A DNA stretch of 64,000 nt. Source: Alphaproteobacteria bacterium. Its GTDB lineage: Bacteria > Pseudomonadota > Alphaproteobacteria > Caulobacterales > Parvularculaceae. Shown one piece after another: positions 15,992 through 24,084 of the stretch. Every line of letters begins with the position of its first letter. Position 1 is the stretch's first letter. Location of the stretch: the NCBI GenBank assembly GCA_016125455.1, contig WGLS01000013.1:62001-126000 (forward strand), written 5' to 3'. The translations under genes and the position numbers were made by a program. The notes beneath the pieces are model-generated. The model was not told the DNA's origin, ran no database searches, and was given only the letters and a program-made list of their open reading frames with translations.

Positions 15992-16561
15992 CTACCGTGT
16001 CGGGTCGATCCATCCGATATGACCGTCACGCCGCCGGTAGACGACATTCAGGGCCCCGGTTGCCGCATTCTTGAACATGATGGCGGGATCGTCGACCAGA
16101 TCCAGTTGCATGACAGCCGCGCTGACCGTCATTTCCACAACCTTGGTCGTGCTTTCCGCAATCACGAGCGGCGCGCCCTCGTCCGCTGAAGCGGCATCCT
16201 CGTCGGAAGGCGACGCCAGGGTGAAGTAGGCGGCGTTTTCTGCAGGTAGAGGGTCCTTCGCGGTTGCGTGATGGTCTTTCAACCGGCGCTTGTATCGCCG
16301 TACGCGTTTTTCCAGCTTGGCCAGCGCCCGGTCGAACGCGCCATAGGCGTCGTCGGCTTCGTCATGGGCGGTGAGAAATACCCCGGAGGCCAGGTGAGCG
16401 GTCATCTCGCACTCAATCAGATGACGTTCTTTGGTGAACGTCACGATCGCATCGGCGCCGCGTTCGAAATACTTTGTCACGCCGTCCTCGAGTTTATCCT
16501 GGACGTAGACCTGCAGGGCGTCGCCAAGGTCCATGTTCTTGCCGGTGACTTGAATTTCCAT
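15992..16561 (-). CDS. hpf: Ribosome hibernation-promoting factor HPF, long form
   Basis: A 189-residue cytoplasmic protein that binds the 30S subunit and drives 100S ribosome dimers in stationary phase. The N-terminal domain (about residues 1-100) has the S30AE pattern starting MEIQVTGKNMDLGDAL. The C-terminal domain (about 130-187) is the dimerisation domain of long HPF, with the conserved end FKNAATGALNVVYRRRDGHIGWIDP region. The start has a strong GGAGGCCTT ribosome binding site. It sits in the usual place downstream of rpoN. Confidence 0.95.
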   Translation of the reverse strand: MEIQVTGKNMDLGDALQVYVQDKLEDGVTKYFERGADAIVTFTKERHLIECEMTAHLASGVFLTAHDEADDAYGAFDRALAKLEKRVRRYKRRLKDHHATAKDPLPAENAAYFTLASPSDEDAASADEGAPLVIAESTTKVVEMTVSAAVMQLDLVDDPAIMFKNAATGALNVVYRRRDGHIGWIDPTR

Positions 16562-16690
16562 AAGGCCTCCAGACTCCGCCTGGTGCGTGGCGGTTGTCTA
16601 ATATCGAGTGAAACAGGACGAGTTCCAAGGCCCCAGGGTGCTTGAAAACGTCGTCATCGCAGGCCTCGCGGGTCGCCGGCCGGCCGGCGC

Positions 16691-18217
16691 TCAGATCGCC
16701 GAACGCACTGCATCGCGGCGCCGCTGGACGGAAGATGGAATGCCGAGGGTCTCGCGATACTTGGCAACCGTCCGGCGGGCAATGTCGATACCCTCCGCGC
16801 CGAGAAGTTCGACGAGCTTGTCATCGGAAAGTATCGTTTCCGGCGTCTCCGCCGCGATAAATTCTTTGATCCGATGACGAACCGCTTCCGCTGAGTATGC
16901 ATCGCCGCCATTGTTGGAAGCGATCGACGCGGTAAAGAAGTACTTCAGTTCGAAGACGCCGCGCGGCGTGGCCACATACTTGTTCGACGTGACGCGCGAC
17001 ACGGTCGATTCGTGCATTTCAATTGCGTCGGCGACCGCGCGAAGGTTGAGCGGCCTAAGGTGTTTGACGCCATACGCGAGGAATGCGTCCTGTTGCCGGA
17101 CAATCTCCTCAGCGACCTTCAGAATTGTCCTTGCTCTTTGGTCGAGACTCTTGGCGAGCCAGCTTGCATTAGCGAACTGCTCGTGAAGGTACGATGCGTC
17201 CTTGTCCTTGGCCTTGTTCTTCGACACTTCAGCGTAATAGTGCTGATTGACAAGGATCTTTGGCAGCGTGTCGTTGTTGAGTTCCACCCGCCATCCGCCA
17301 TCCGCAGCCTTCCGTACAAAGACGTCTGGCGCGACCACCTGTACGGGGTCGGACCCGTACGCGTAGCCGGGCTTCGGGTTGAGCGCCCGCACCTCGGCGA
17401 TCATGTCGCGCACGTCGTCTTCATCGGCGCGCGTTGCCCGCATCAGGCCTTTAAGGTCGCCCTTCGCGAGCATTTCGAGATTGTCGATGAAAGACGCCAT
17501 CGCAGGGTCAAGCCGGTCGCGATCAATAAGCTGCAGGCGCAGGCATTCCTGGAGATCGCGGGCGCCGACGCCGCTCGGGTCGAATGTCTGGATGAGGCGC
17601 AGCGTGTCTTCGACGGTCGCTCTATCTGCGCCTAGTCGCAAAGCGATGTCGTCAACAGCTTCTCGCAAATACCCGGCGTCATCGACGAGATCGATGATAT
17701 AGGCCCCGACAAACAGCGACTGAGGATCGGATGTTGCGACCTGCAACTGGTTTGTCAGGTGTTCTTTAAGCGTAATGTCGCTGACGTGCGTCTCGCCGAA
17801 CTCGCGATCGTCGTCGAAGCCTCGTCCCCCGCCGACGCTCGCCCATTCATTGACTGCGTAGCCGCCATCGTCGCCGTCCGCGGACGCCCGTCCGTCATCG
17901 TCGAACGCGGCGTCAATGGCTTCCTCGGCCCGCGCGTGCGCGTCCTCGCTGGAAAGGTCGATGCCGTCGGCATCCTTTGGCTCCGCGTCGGCCGAGCTGA
18001 CTTCCTGTCCATTCGGCGCGGCGTCGGCCTGACCGGCGGGCCGGTCGTCGGCGCGTTCTTCAGGACGCTCAAGGAACGGATTTTCTTCTAGCTGTTGTTC
18101 AACGAACTCCGCGAGCTCAAGATTCGAAAGCTGCAGCAGCTTGATCGCCTGCTGCAACTGCGGCGTCATCACCAGCTGTTGCGACTGCCTGAGTTCGAGT
18201 CTCGGAGCTAACGCCAC
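16691..18217 (-). CDS. rpoN: RNA polymerase sigma-54 factor RpoN
   Basis: A 508-residue alternative sigma factor for enhancer-dependent promoters of the -24/-12 type. Region I is at the N-terminus (PRLELRQSQQLVMTPQLQQA), with an acidic region II (about residues 50-125) rich in Asp and Ala, then the core-binding and DNA-binding parts. The RpoN box ARRTVAKYRE is intact at residues 480-489. It starts 19 bases after lptB and is followed by hpf and ptsN, a conserved gene order. No bacterial enhancer-binding activator was recognised in the window. Confidence 0.97.
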   Translation of the reverse strand: MALAPRLELRQSQQLVMTPQLQQAIKLLQLSNLELAEFVEQQLEENPFLERPEERADDRPAGQADAAPNGQEVSSADAEPKDADGIDLSSEDAHARAEEAIDAAFDDDGRASADGDDGGYAVNEWASVGGGRGFDDDREFGETHVSDITLKEHLTNQLQVATSDPQSLFVGAYIIDLVDDAGYLREAVDDIALRLGADRATVEDTLRLIQTFDPSGVGARDLQECLRLQLIDRDRLDPAMASFIDNLEMLAKGDLKGLMRATRADEDDVRDMIAEVRALNPKPGYAYGSDPVQVVAPDVFVRKAADGGWRVELNNDTLPKILVNQHYYAEVSKNKAKDKDASYLHEQFANASWLAKSLDQRARTILKVAEEIVRQQDAFLAYGVKHLRPLNLRAVADAIEMHESTVSRVTSNKYVATPRGVFELKYFFTASIASNNGGDAYSAEAVRHRIKEFIAAETPETILSDDKLVELLGAEGIDIARRTVAKYRETLGIPSSVQRRRDAVRSAI

Positions 18218-18236
18218 ATTGCCCCCATCCCGCCGA

Positions 18237-19028
18237 TCACATCTGGAAGCTGTCGCCGAGGTAGACGCGACGCACGTCCTTGTCCCCGACGATGTCGCCC
18301 GGCGCGCCTTCGATCAGCACCTGGCCTTCGTGGATGATGTAGGCGCGATCGATGATGTCGAGGGTTTCGCGGACGTTATGATCCGTGATCAGAACGCCGA
18401 GGCCGCGATCCTTCAGGTGCATCACCAGTTCGCGAATATCTGAAATTGCGAGCGGATCAATGCCCGCGAAGGGTTCATCCAGGAGCATGAACGCCGGACC
18501 GGTCGCGAGCGCCCGGGCGATTTCGACCCGGCGTCGCTCGCCGCCCGACAGCGCCAGCGCCGGCGCTGAGCGGATGTGCGTGATATTGAACTCCGTGAGC
18601 AGATCGTCGATCAGCGCCTGCTGCTTGTCCTTGTTCTTGTGCACGAGTTCGACGACTGCCCGCAAATTCTGCTCGACCGTCAACCCACGGAAAATAGATG
18701 CTTCCTGCGGCAGGTAGCCGACGCCAAGGCGCGCGCGCTGGTACATCGGCAGGCTGGTCACGTCATGGCCGTCGATCTTGATCGAACCGAAATCCGCAGG
18801 GATCAGGCCGGTGATCATGTAGAAACAGGTGGTCTTGCCGGCGCCGTTCGGCCCGAGCAGTCCAACCACCTCGCCGCGATTGACCCGCATTGAAACGTCA
18901 CGGACCACGGGACGGCGCTTGAAGCTTTTCCCAAGATGGGACGCAATGAGGCCGCCGTCGCCTTCAACCACTTTGGGTTGAAGGGGCTTTTTCGTCGCGC
19001 TGTCGCCGGTGCCGTTCCGCTGGTTCAT
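18237..19028 (-). CDS. lptB: LPS export ABC transporter ATP-binding protein LptB
   Basis: A 263-residue ATPase that powers LptFG to pull lipopolysaccharide from the inner membrane into the LptC-LptA bridge. Walker A GPNGAGKTT is at residues 59-67, the signature LSGGERRR at 160-167, Walker B MLLDEP at 181-186, and the switch histidine follows in LITDHN. The N-terminal extension of about 25 residues before the ABC domain is lineage-typical. It lies 50 bases after lptA and 19 before rpoN. Confidence 0.97.
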   Translation of the reverse strand: MNQRNGTGDSATKKPLQPKVVEGDGGLIASHLGKSFKRRPVVRDVSMRVNRGEVVGLLGPNGAGKTTCFYMITGLIPADFGSIKIDGHDVTSLPMYQRARLGVGYLPQEASIFRGLTVEQNLRAVVELVHKNKDKQQALIDDLLTEFNITHIRSAPALALSGGERRRVEIARALATGPAFMLLDEPFAGIDPLAISDIRELVMHLKDRGLGVLITDHNVRETLDIIDRAYIIHEGQVLIEGAPGDIVGDKDVRRVYLGDSFQM

Positions 19029-19078
19029 CTTGGTCTCCGAATTAGCGCCGAACCCCTTAAGGTTCGATAACGCCAGCG

Positions 19079-19597
19079 TCAGGATTGGTTATCAAGTGAT
19101 TGCGTCTTGAAGACGCCGCGCACGCGTTGGCCGTCCCGGGCCGCGAAATGCGTCTTGCCGGTGTCGATCCAGTAGGTGAGATCGTCACCGGTCAGGACCT
19201 GTTCGCCCTGGGTGATCACCACGTCGCCGCGCATCCGGATGGTGCGTGAGGTCTCGGTGTAAATTGCAACGTCGCCACGGATCGCTTCCTTGCCGTTGGA
19301 ATACCGGACATCGCCGACCGCCCGGATCTCTTCGATGCCGCCATCGTCCGTCTGGGTAATGATCAATCGTTCCGAGGTGAGGATGGACTCGCCCTGAACG
19401 ACCCGCACCTCGCCAATCCAGGTCGCGATGTTGTTTTCGGTCTCCAGGCGATCGCTCGTTATATCGAGAGGTTCGTCGGAGTCCGCCGATAGCTGGGCGG
19501 CGGCCGGGGATCCCGCGAGCGCCGCCAGGGCGGTCGCAACAATGACGATCTGAAAATATTCAGCGCGGTTGCGCCGGGCGTGTCGAACATCGCGCAT
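19079..19597 (-). CDS. lptA: LPS transport periplasmic protein LptA (OstA-like)
   Basis: A 172-residue periplasmic protein with a signal peptide (hydrophobic stretch about residues 17-34) and an OstA-type beta-jellyroll body: LDITSDRLETENNIATWIGEV, QGESILTSERLII, GDVVITQGEQVLTGDDLTY. It forms the bridge carrying lipopolysaccharide to the outer membrane. Its ATG overlaps the lptC stop by one base (TGATG), so the two are translationally coupled. Confidence 0.92.
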   Translation of the reverse strand: MRDVRHARRNRAEYFQIVIVATALAALAGSPAAAQLSADSDEPLDITSDRLETENNIATWIGEVRVVQGESILTSERLIITQTDDGGIEEIRAVGDVRYSNGKEAIRGDVAIYTETSRTIRMRGDVVITQGEQVLTGDDLTYWIDTGKTHFAARDGQRVRGVFKTQSLDNQS

Positions 19598-20388
19598 CAG
19601 CGGTTCTCCCTGATCGTCGGCTCCGGTGAAACCTTACCATCCTCGCCGGCGCTTCGCTTGCAATTTTCCCCAGGGTCGCGCTCGCCGACCGGCGCGCCGA
19701 ATCTGGGCAAGCAGTCGCCCTCTTCCCGGCTGGGATAGATACGCACCTTGACGTTGCCCTCGAAAACGACCCGCTTGTCTTCGTTGTTTGCGGTCATCTT
19801 GTCGGCCTCAAGGGTCGCGCCGCGCGGGCCCTGGCCGCGAACGCCGGCGTCGCTGGTAACTTTGTCCTCGTCGATGAGGAACGTCGCGGACGGCGTCTTC
19901 ATGACATAGTCGTCGGCGCCAACCCGGCGTTCAAACGTCACGTCCTCGGTGAGCACAAGCGTCTTTGAATTGGAATCGAATTCGCCGCGGATGGCCGACA
20001 GGATGGATCGGTCGTCGCCGTTTGCGCCCGAGACCGCCCGTGGTCCCTCAAGGCCGATCCGCTTGGAATCGCCGGCCGCCTGGGTCGCCGCGTCGGCCGT
20101 AATGTCGAATGGGCGACCGTCAGCGTCGACGCCGGAGAAATGCGGCCGCGCCATTCGCAGTTCCTCTGTCGCGGCTTCAAGATCCTTGAATTGATCGAGG
20201 AAAACGTCGGCCGGGCCCTCGCCTCGGGTATTCGCCAGGAATACTCCAACGAGCACGGCGCCAATGGTCGGCAGGGCGATTCTTAGTCGTCGGACGTTGG
20301 CGGAATGGGCCGCGGCTTCTTTGCCCGTAAGGCGAGGCGCCGAGGGAAGATTGTCGAGCCGCCCTTTTTTTCCTGATGTTTCCGACAT
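19597..20388 (-). CDS. lptC: LPS export system protein LptC
   Basis: A 263-residue bitopic protein with one membrane helix (LRIALPTIGAVLVGVFLA, about residues 36-53) and a periplasmic jellyroll that receives lipopolysaccharide from LptB2FG and passes it to LptA. Motifs such as ITADAATQ, LEADKMTANNEDKRVVFEGNVKV match LptC/OstA-like repeats. It is longer than the roughly 190-residue E. coli protein, as usual in alphaproteobacteria, and has a charged tail after residue 220. It lies 54 bases after the RNase D gene and directly before lptA. Confidence 0.9.
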   Translation of the reverse strand: MSETSGKKGRLDNLPSAPRLTGKEAAAHSANVRRLRIALPTIGAVLVGVFLANTRGEGPADVFLDQFKDLEAATEELRMARPHFSGVDADGRPFDITADAATQAAGDSKRIGLEGPRAVSGANGDDRSILSAIRGEFDSNSKTLVLTEDVTFERRVGADDYVMKTPSATFLIDEDKVTSDAGVRGQGPRGATLEADKMTANNEDKRVVFEGNVKVRIYPSREEGDCLPRFGAPVGERDPGENCKRSAGEDGKVSPEPTIRENR

Positions 20389-20442
20389 GTAACGAACTTA
20401 GTCACGCTGGCCGCGAAGTCGAGCGACTTTGCCGGCAATGCT

Positions 20443-21057
20443 TCAGGAATGAGCAAAAATGTCGACCTCTGGCCATCCGGCAAGGTCGAGGGCGGCGCGC
20501 GTCGGCAGAAAGTCGAAACAGGACCGCGCGAGCGCGTCGCGGCCTTCGCGGACGAGGAGTGCGTCGAGCTTTTCCTTTAGGGCGTGTAGGTGAAGCACGT
20601 CCGAGGCGGCATAGGCGATCTGGGCGTCCGTGAGGTCGCTCGCGCCCCAGTCTGACGACTGCTGTTGTTTGGAAAGCTCGACGCCGAGCAACTCGCGCGT
20701 GATGTCTTTCAGGCCGTGCTTGTCGGTGTAGGTGCGGACCAGCTTTGACGCGATTTTGGTGCAGTAGATCGGCGTCGTGGTCACGTCGAGCCACTGCATG
20801 AAGACGGCGACGTCGAAGCGCGCGAAATGGAATATCTTGAGGACGTTCTCGTCGCCGAGCAGGCGCGCCAGGTTCGGCGCGTCGTAGCGGGACCGGTCGA
20901 GCTGTACGACATGGGCGTCGCCGTCGCCCGCCGATAGTTGCACGACGCACAACGGATCCCGGTGGGGGATGAGGCCGAGGGTTTCGGAATCCACGGCGAC
21001 GGCGTCGCCGAAATCGATGTCGGGCGGCAGGTCGCCGCGGTGCAGATAGTTCGTCAT
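20443..21057 (-). CDS. rnd: Ribonuclease D-like 3'-5' exonuclease (no HRDC domain)
   Basis: A 204-residue DEDDy-type exonuclease acting on tRNA 3' ends and structured RNA. The exonuclease motifs are visible: AVDSETLGL near residue 21 (Asp/Glu pair), FARFDVAVF near 77, and YAASDVLHLHAL near 168 (Tyr-x3-Asp). It is far shorter than E. coli RNase D because the HRDC repeats are absent, the normal form in many alphaproteobacteria. It heads the run that continues with lptC, lptA and lptB. Confidence 0.93.
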   Translation of the reverse strand: MTNYLHRGDLPPDIDFGDAVAVDSETLGLIPHRDPLCVVQLSAGDGDAHVVQLDRSRYDAPNLARLLGDENVLKIFHFARFDVAVFMQWLDVTTTPIYCTKIASKLVRTYTDKHGLKDITRELLGVELSKQQQSSDWGASDLTDAQIAYAASDVLHLHALKEKLDALLVREGRDALARSCFDFLPTRAALDLAGWPEVDIFAHS

Positions 21058-21212
21058 GGCGGGCTTCTAGCTCATTTTTCATCGCCGTCGACGCCTTCTT
21101 TGCGTCTGGGCCCTCCTTTGCGCCTGTTTGGCGTTTGACTTTCGGCCGAGGTCGGGTGGCGAAGACTTTCTGCAGGCCGGAGCGGGTGTGGAGGGTTCGC
21201 GAAGAAATCCCG

Positions 21213-21241
21213 TTGACTCAAAAGTTCATGTTTTGTTCTAT
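21213..21241 (+). promoter_or_regulatory. Putative imu operon promoter
   Basis: TTGACT at 21213-21218 and TTCTAT at 21236-21241 are 17 bases apart, a good sigma-70 spacing. The LexA box lies in the spacer and reaches into the -10 element, so repressor binding would exclude RNA polymerase. The expected transcript start is near 21248. Confidence 0.65.
21224..21238 (+). promoter_or_regulatory. LexA (SOS) box, GTTC-N7-GTTC
   Basis: Two exact GTTC direct repeats are separated by seven bases (ATGTTTT). This is the known recognition sequence of alphaproteobacterial LexA, and imuA-imuB-dnaE2 is a standard LexA target in the group. Confidence 0.88.
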
Positions 21242-21322
21242 TGAGGCATGCGATGGCCGCACGGACGCCCTGAGCGTCGCGTTACGGCGCGCGGATCGGG
21301 GAAGAGCTTTTTGGGGAAGGCT

Positions 21323-21418
21323 CTTTTCAGGGGGAGGCCGGACGGCCTGATTGTTCTGGTTGCGTTCGATCCTTCGACGGGTCCGGAACGCCAGGCCGTC
21401 CGTCGTCTCCCTCTGAAG
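21323..21418 (+). repeat. Long imperfect inverted repeat in the imu leader
   Basis: Arms 21323-21349 and 21392-21418 are about 27 bases long and pair with few mismatches and one short offset; the last nine inner bases (GACGGCCTG / CAGGCCGTC) pair perfectly. The loop holds a second short stem (GTTCTGG / CCGGAAC). No T-run follows, so it is not a normal terminator. Confidence 0.7.
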
Positions 21419-21478
21419 GCGTCAGGCGGCGCAATGGGTCGGGGCCATTTGGGGCCTTGTGGGCAGTAGGTGGATCGG

Positions 21479-22381
21479 ATGGCCAACAACATGGCCAGCA
21501 ATAGTCGTCGAACAAAAGATTCTCCGCTTAGGCGGCATCGCGAGATTGACCGCTTGCGGGCGCGGATCGCCGAGATTGAACGCCGCACGCCGGTTCTCGC
21601 TGACCCTCTGGGCGATTGGCGCCGGGATGCGCCGATGGCGGCTGCCGGCGACAATCCAGGTGCGTACTGGGGGTCCGCCTTTGGCGCCCGTGGCGTGCTT
21701 CACGAGGTGCGGTTCGCCAGCCTTGGGCGCGCCCAATGCGATGATGGCGGGACGCCGGATCACCGCGCCGCCGCGGCCGCCCTCAGTTTTGCGATCGCAC
21801 TGTCGGCTGGCGCCGAGCCTGCGCGCGCCGCGCCGCGGGTTTTCATTGAAAGAATCCATGAGGCGGCGGGGGAAGGGGCGATCCATGCGCCCGGTCTTGC
21901 GCCCCTCGGCGTCGCGGCGGGACGGTGCCTGTTCGTGCGCGCCCGCTCCGATCGCGAGGCCCTGTGGGCTGCTGAGGAGGCCCTGAGGGCGACGGGCGAG
22001 GGCGGGCGGTTTTCCGTAATCGCGCTTTTGCGCCAGCCAGGCCGCGAGGTGAATCTGAAGGCGACGCGACGGCTGCATCTCGCCGCCGAGGGAACTGGCG
22101 CACAATGCGTGCTCGTAAGGGGCGGCGCCGGGGAACCCTCTTGCGCCCCCTATCGCTGGCGCGTGGGGCCGCAGCCCAGCCGTCCCATGGCGGATGATCC
22201 ACGGGGACCCGGCCTTCCGGCGGTTCTCGTCGCCCTTGAGAAAGGCGGCGCGGTCCGGCCGGCCGTCACTCTTGAAATGAACCGCAGCGGCGCACGGCTG
22301 CAGGCAGAACATACGTATAAAGACGAAGTAGCGACTGGCTCTTTCCATCCCGTCCCGCTCGCTGTTGCGGGAGGGCAATGA
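21479..22381 (+). CDS. imuA: ImuA, SOS mutagenesis protein (RecA/SulA-like)
   Basis: This 300-residue protein is the first member of the imuA-imuB-dnaE2 mutasome, needed for damage-induced mutagenesis. It shows the ImuA layout: a coiled N-terminus (RRHREIDRLRARIAEIE), a GARGVLHEVRFA segment near residues 70-82, a central RecA-like core without a classical Walker A, and an arginine-rich C-terminal region. The chosen ATG has an AGGTGG ribosome binding site five bases upstream; an in-frame GTG lies nine bases earlier. Its stop overlaps the imuB ATG by four bases (ATGA), giving coupled translation. Confidence 0.88.
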   Translation: MANNMASNSRRTKDSPLRRHREIDRLRARIAEIERRTPVLADPLGDWRRDAPMAAAGDNPGAYWGSAFGARGVLHEVRFASLGRAQCDDGGTPDHRAAAAALSFAIALSAGAEPARAAPRVFIERIHEAAGEGAIHAPGLAPLGVAAGRCLFVRARSDREALWAAEEALRATGEGGRFSVIALLRQPGREVNLKATRRLHLAAEGTGAQCVLVRGGAGEPSCAPYRWRVGPQPSRPMADDPRGPGLPAVLVALEKGGAVRPAVTLEMNRSGARLQAEHTYKDEVATGSFHPVPLAVAGGQ

Positions 22382-24084
22382 TGGGCGCCGCTCTCTCCGG
22401 GCGCGGACGCAGGCGGCGCATTCTCGCCGTTGCATTCCCCGACCTCGCCATCGACCTTTTCGCGCGCCGCGCCGGCGGCAAGCATTCGCCGGATGAGCCC
22501 TTTGTCCTTTATGACCGCGTGAACAACGCTCTTCGCATCGCCCATGCGAACGTCGCCGCGCGCGCCGGAGGGCTTTATGCGGGACAGCCCTTCGCCGAAG
22601 CGCGTGCGATCATCCCGACCTTGCGCGCCGCGCCGCACAGGCCTCAAGCTGACGCCGCCGACTTCGAAAAAATCGTTTACGGATTTTTTCGTTATGGTCC
22701 CCATGTCGGAACTCCCGCTATCGCTTGCGTCTGTCTTGACGTCGCAGGCTCCGCGCATCTCTTTGGCGGCGAAGCCGGCCTGCTGGCTGATCTTGAAGCC
22801 CGGCTTGCGCGCGCACGTCTCGCTGCTGCGGCGGCGATTGCCGATACGCCCGCTGCCGCATTCGCCATTGCAAATTGCGTTTCGCCTGTCACAGGGCGCG
22901 CGCCGCGATCCGCGTTTGCATCGACGGGCGGGCGAGGCGGCCGCAACCCCGGCTGGCGCGGAGAGCTTGTCGGCGGATGCTCCGCTGCGCCATCGAAAGG
23001 GGTCGGTTTCGCTGCGCGCATATCTGCGCCCGGCGGCGACGCGGACATCATCGCCGGGTTGCCGATCGAGGCCCTTGGACTTGATCCTGATACGGCTCAA
23101 ACGTTGCGTACGCTCGGCCTCAAGACCGTTGACGCCGTGCGCCGCCAACCTGTGGCGGCGTTGACGAAGCGTTTCGGCGCGACCCTCTCCCGTCGCCTTG
23201 CGGCGGCGGCGGGCGACCTCTTCGAAAGCGTTTCGCCGATTGCGGAACGGCCTGAATATAGCGTTCTTCAACGTTCGCCTTCGCCAGTGATGACGGTCGA
23301 CGCGACGCTTGCGGCGACGCGCGGGCTTGCGGAAAAGCTTGCGCGGATGCTGGAGCGCGATGGCGTCGGCGCGCGCAGGTTCGAGCTGCGTCTCTTCCGA
23401 CTGGATAACTCATTCGTCATTGAAACGATCGATTTCGCTGCGCCAGCGCGAGACCCGGCGGCGATCGCGAGGCTTTTTCGGCTGAAATTTGAAAAGGGGG
23501 ACCGGCCGGTTGATCCGGGCTTTGGATTTGACGCATTGCGACTGACGGCGAACCGGCTTGCGCCCATCGCGCCCGAACAGCGAACCTCGCTAAAGAGCCT
23601 TGTGGACGATGCGCGCCGCGACGGCGACATTGCGCTCACCCGTCTTGCTGACCGCCTCGGCGCGGTTCTCGGCGCCGACGCCGTCGCTTTCGCCGAGTCA
23701 TGCAACGCGCATGCGCCGGAACGCGCCGTACGAATGACGCCGGCGCTCAAGGGCGCCGGCCGTGCGCAGGACTGGCCAGCGGCCGCCTCGCCCGACGGCG
23801 TTCCATGGCGGCCGCTTTTCCTCTCGCCGGCGCCTGAGCCGGTCGAGGTGATGGCGCTCGCCCCTGACGGTCCCCCGGCGCGCTTCATCTGGCGGCGCAT
23901 ACCCTATCGCGTGCGGCGCGCGACGGGCCCTGAGCGCATGCTCGGCGAATGGCGGCTTGGGCAGGCGCGCGTGCGCGATTATTACCGGGTTGAGGATGAC
24001 GCCGGCCGCCGCTTCTGGATCTACCGGGAGGGCGAGATGGGAGAAGCGGGCGCGCACTGGCGCCTGCACGGGATCTTCGCATGA
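22378..24084 (+). CDS. imuB: ImuB, catalytically inactive Y-family polymerase-like protein
   Basis: A 568-residue Y-family homologue that links ImuA, DnaE2 and the beta clamp in translesion synthesis. The N-terminus reads LAVAFPDLAIDLFARR in place of the catalytic HIDMDAFFA motif, and the second acidic motif is CLDVAGSAHLFGGE in place of SIDE, so the polymerase active site is missing, as known for ImuB. Helix-hairpin-helix sequence (LGLDPDTAQTLRTLGLKTV) lies near residue 240, followed by the little-finger region and the C-terminal tail. It overlaps imuA by four bases at the start and dnaE2 by four at the end. Confidence 0.93.
   Translation: MMGAALSGRGRRRRILAVAFPDLAIDLFARRAGGKHSPDEPFVLYDRVNNALRIAHANVAARAGGLYAGQPFAEARAIIPTLRAAPHRPQADAADFEKIVYGFFRYGPHVGTPAIACVCLDVAGSAHLFGGEAGLLADLEARLARARLAAAAAIADTPAAAFAIANCVSPVTGRAPRSAFASTGGRGGRNPGWRGELVGGCSAAPSKGVGFAARISAPGGDADIIAGLPIEALGLDPDTAQTLRTLGLKTVDAVRRQPVAALTKRFGATLSRRLAAAAGDLFESVSPIAERPEYSVLQRSPSPVMTVDATLAATRGLAEKLARMLERDGVGARRFELRLFRLDNSFVIETIDFAAPARDPAAIARLFRLKFEKGDRPVDPGFGFDALRLTANRLAPIAPEQRTSLKSLVDDARRDGDIALTRLADRLGAVLGADAVAFAESCNAHAPERAVRMTPALKGAGRAQDWPAAASPDGVPWRPLFLSPAPEPVEVMALAPDGPPARFIWRRIPYRVRRATGPERMLGEWRLGQARVRDYYRVEDDAGRRFWIYREGEMGEAGAHWRLHGIFA

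Larger units (their letters stand above)
21058..21478. other. Intergenic region: divergent start region of rnd and imu leader
   Basis: About 420 bases hold no gene I would call. They contain the LexA-controlled imu promoter near 21213-21241 and a long imperfect hairpin at 21323-21418. A short in-frame ORF starts at 21248 and stops at 21467-21469, ten bases before the imuA ATG; I treat it as a possible leader ORF and not as a protein gene. Confidence 0.6.

Noticed and set aside
21238-22435. Long minus-strand ORFs opposite imuA (up to 337 codons)
   Set aside because: Arg/Pro/Ala-rich composition without domains, no ribosome binding site, and fully antisense to a recognised imuA; GC-rich codon bias creates such shadows.
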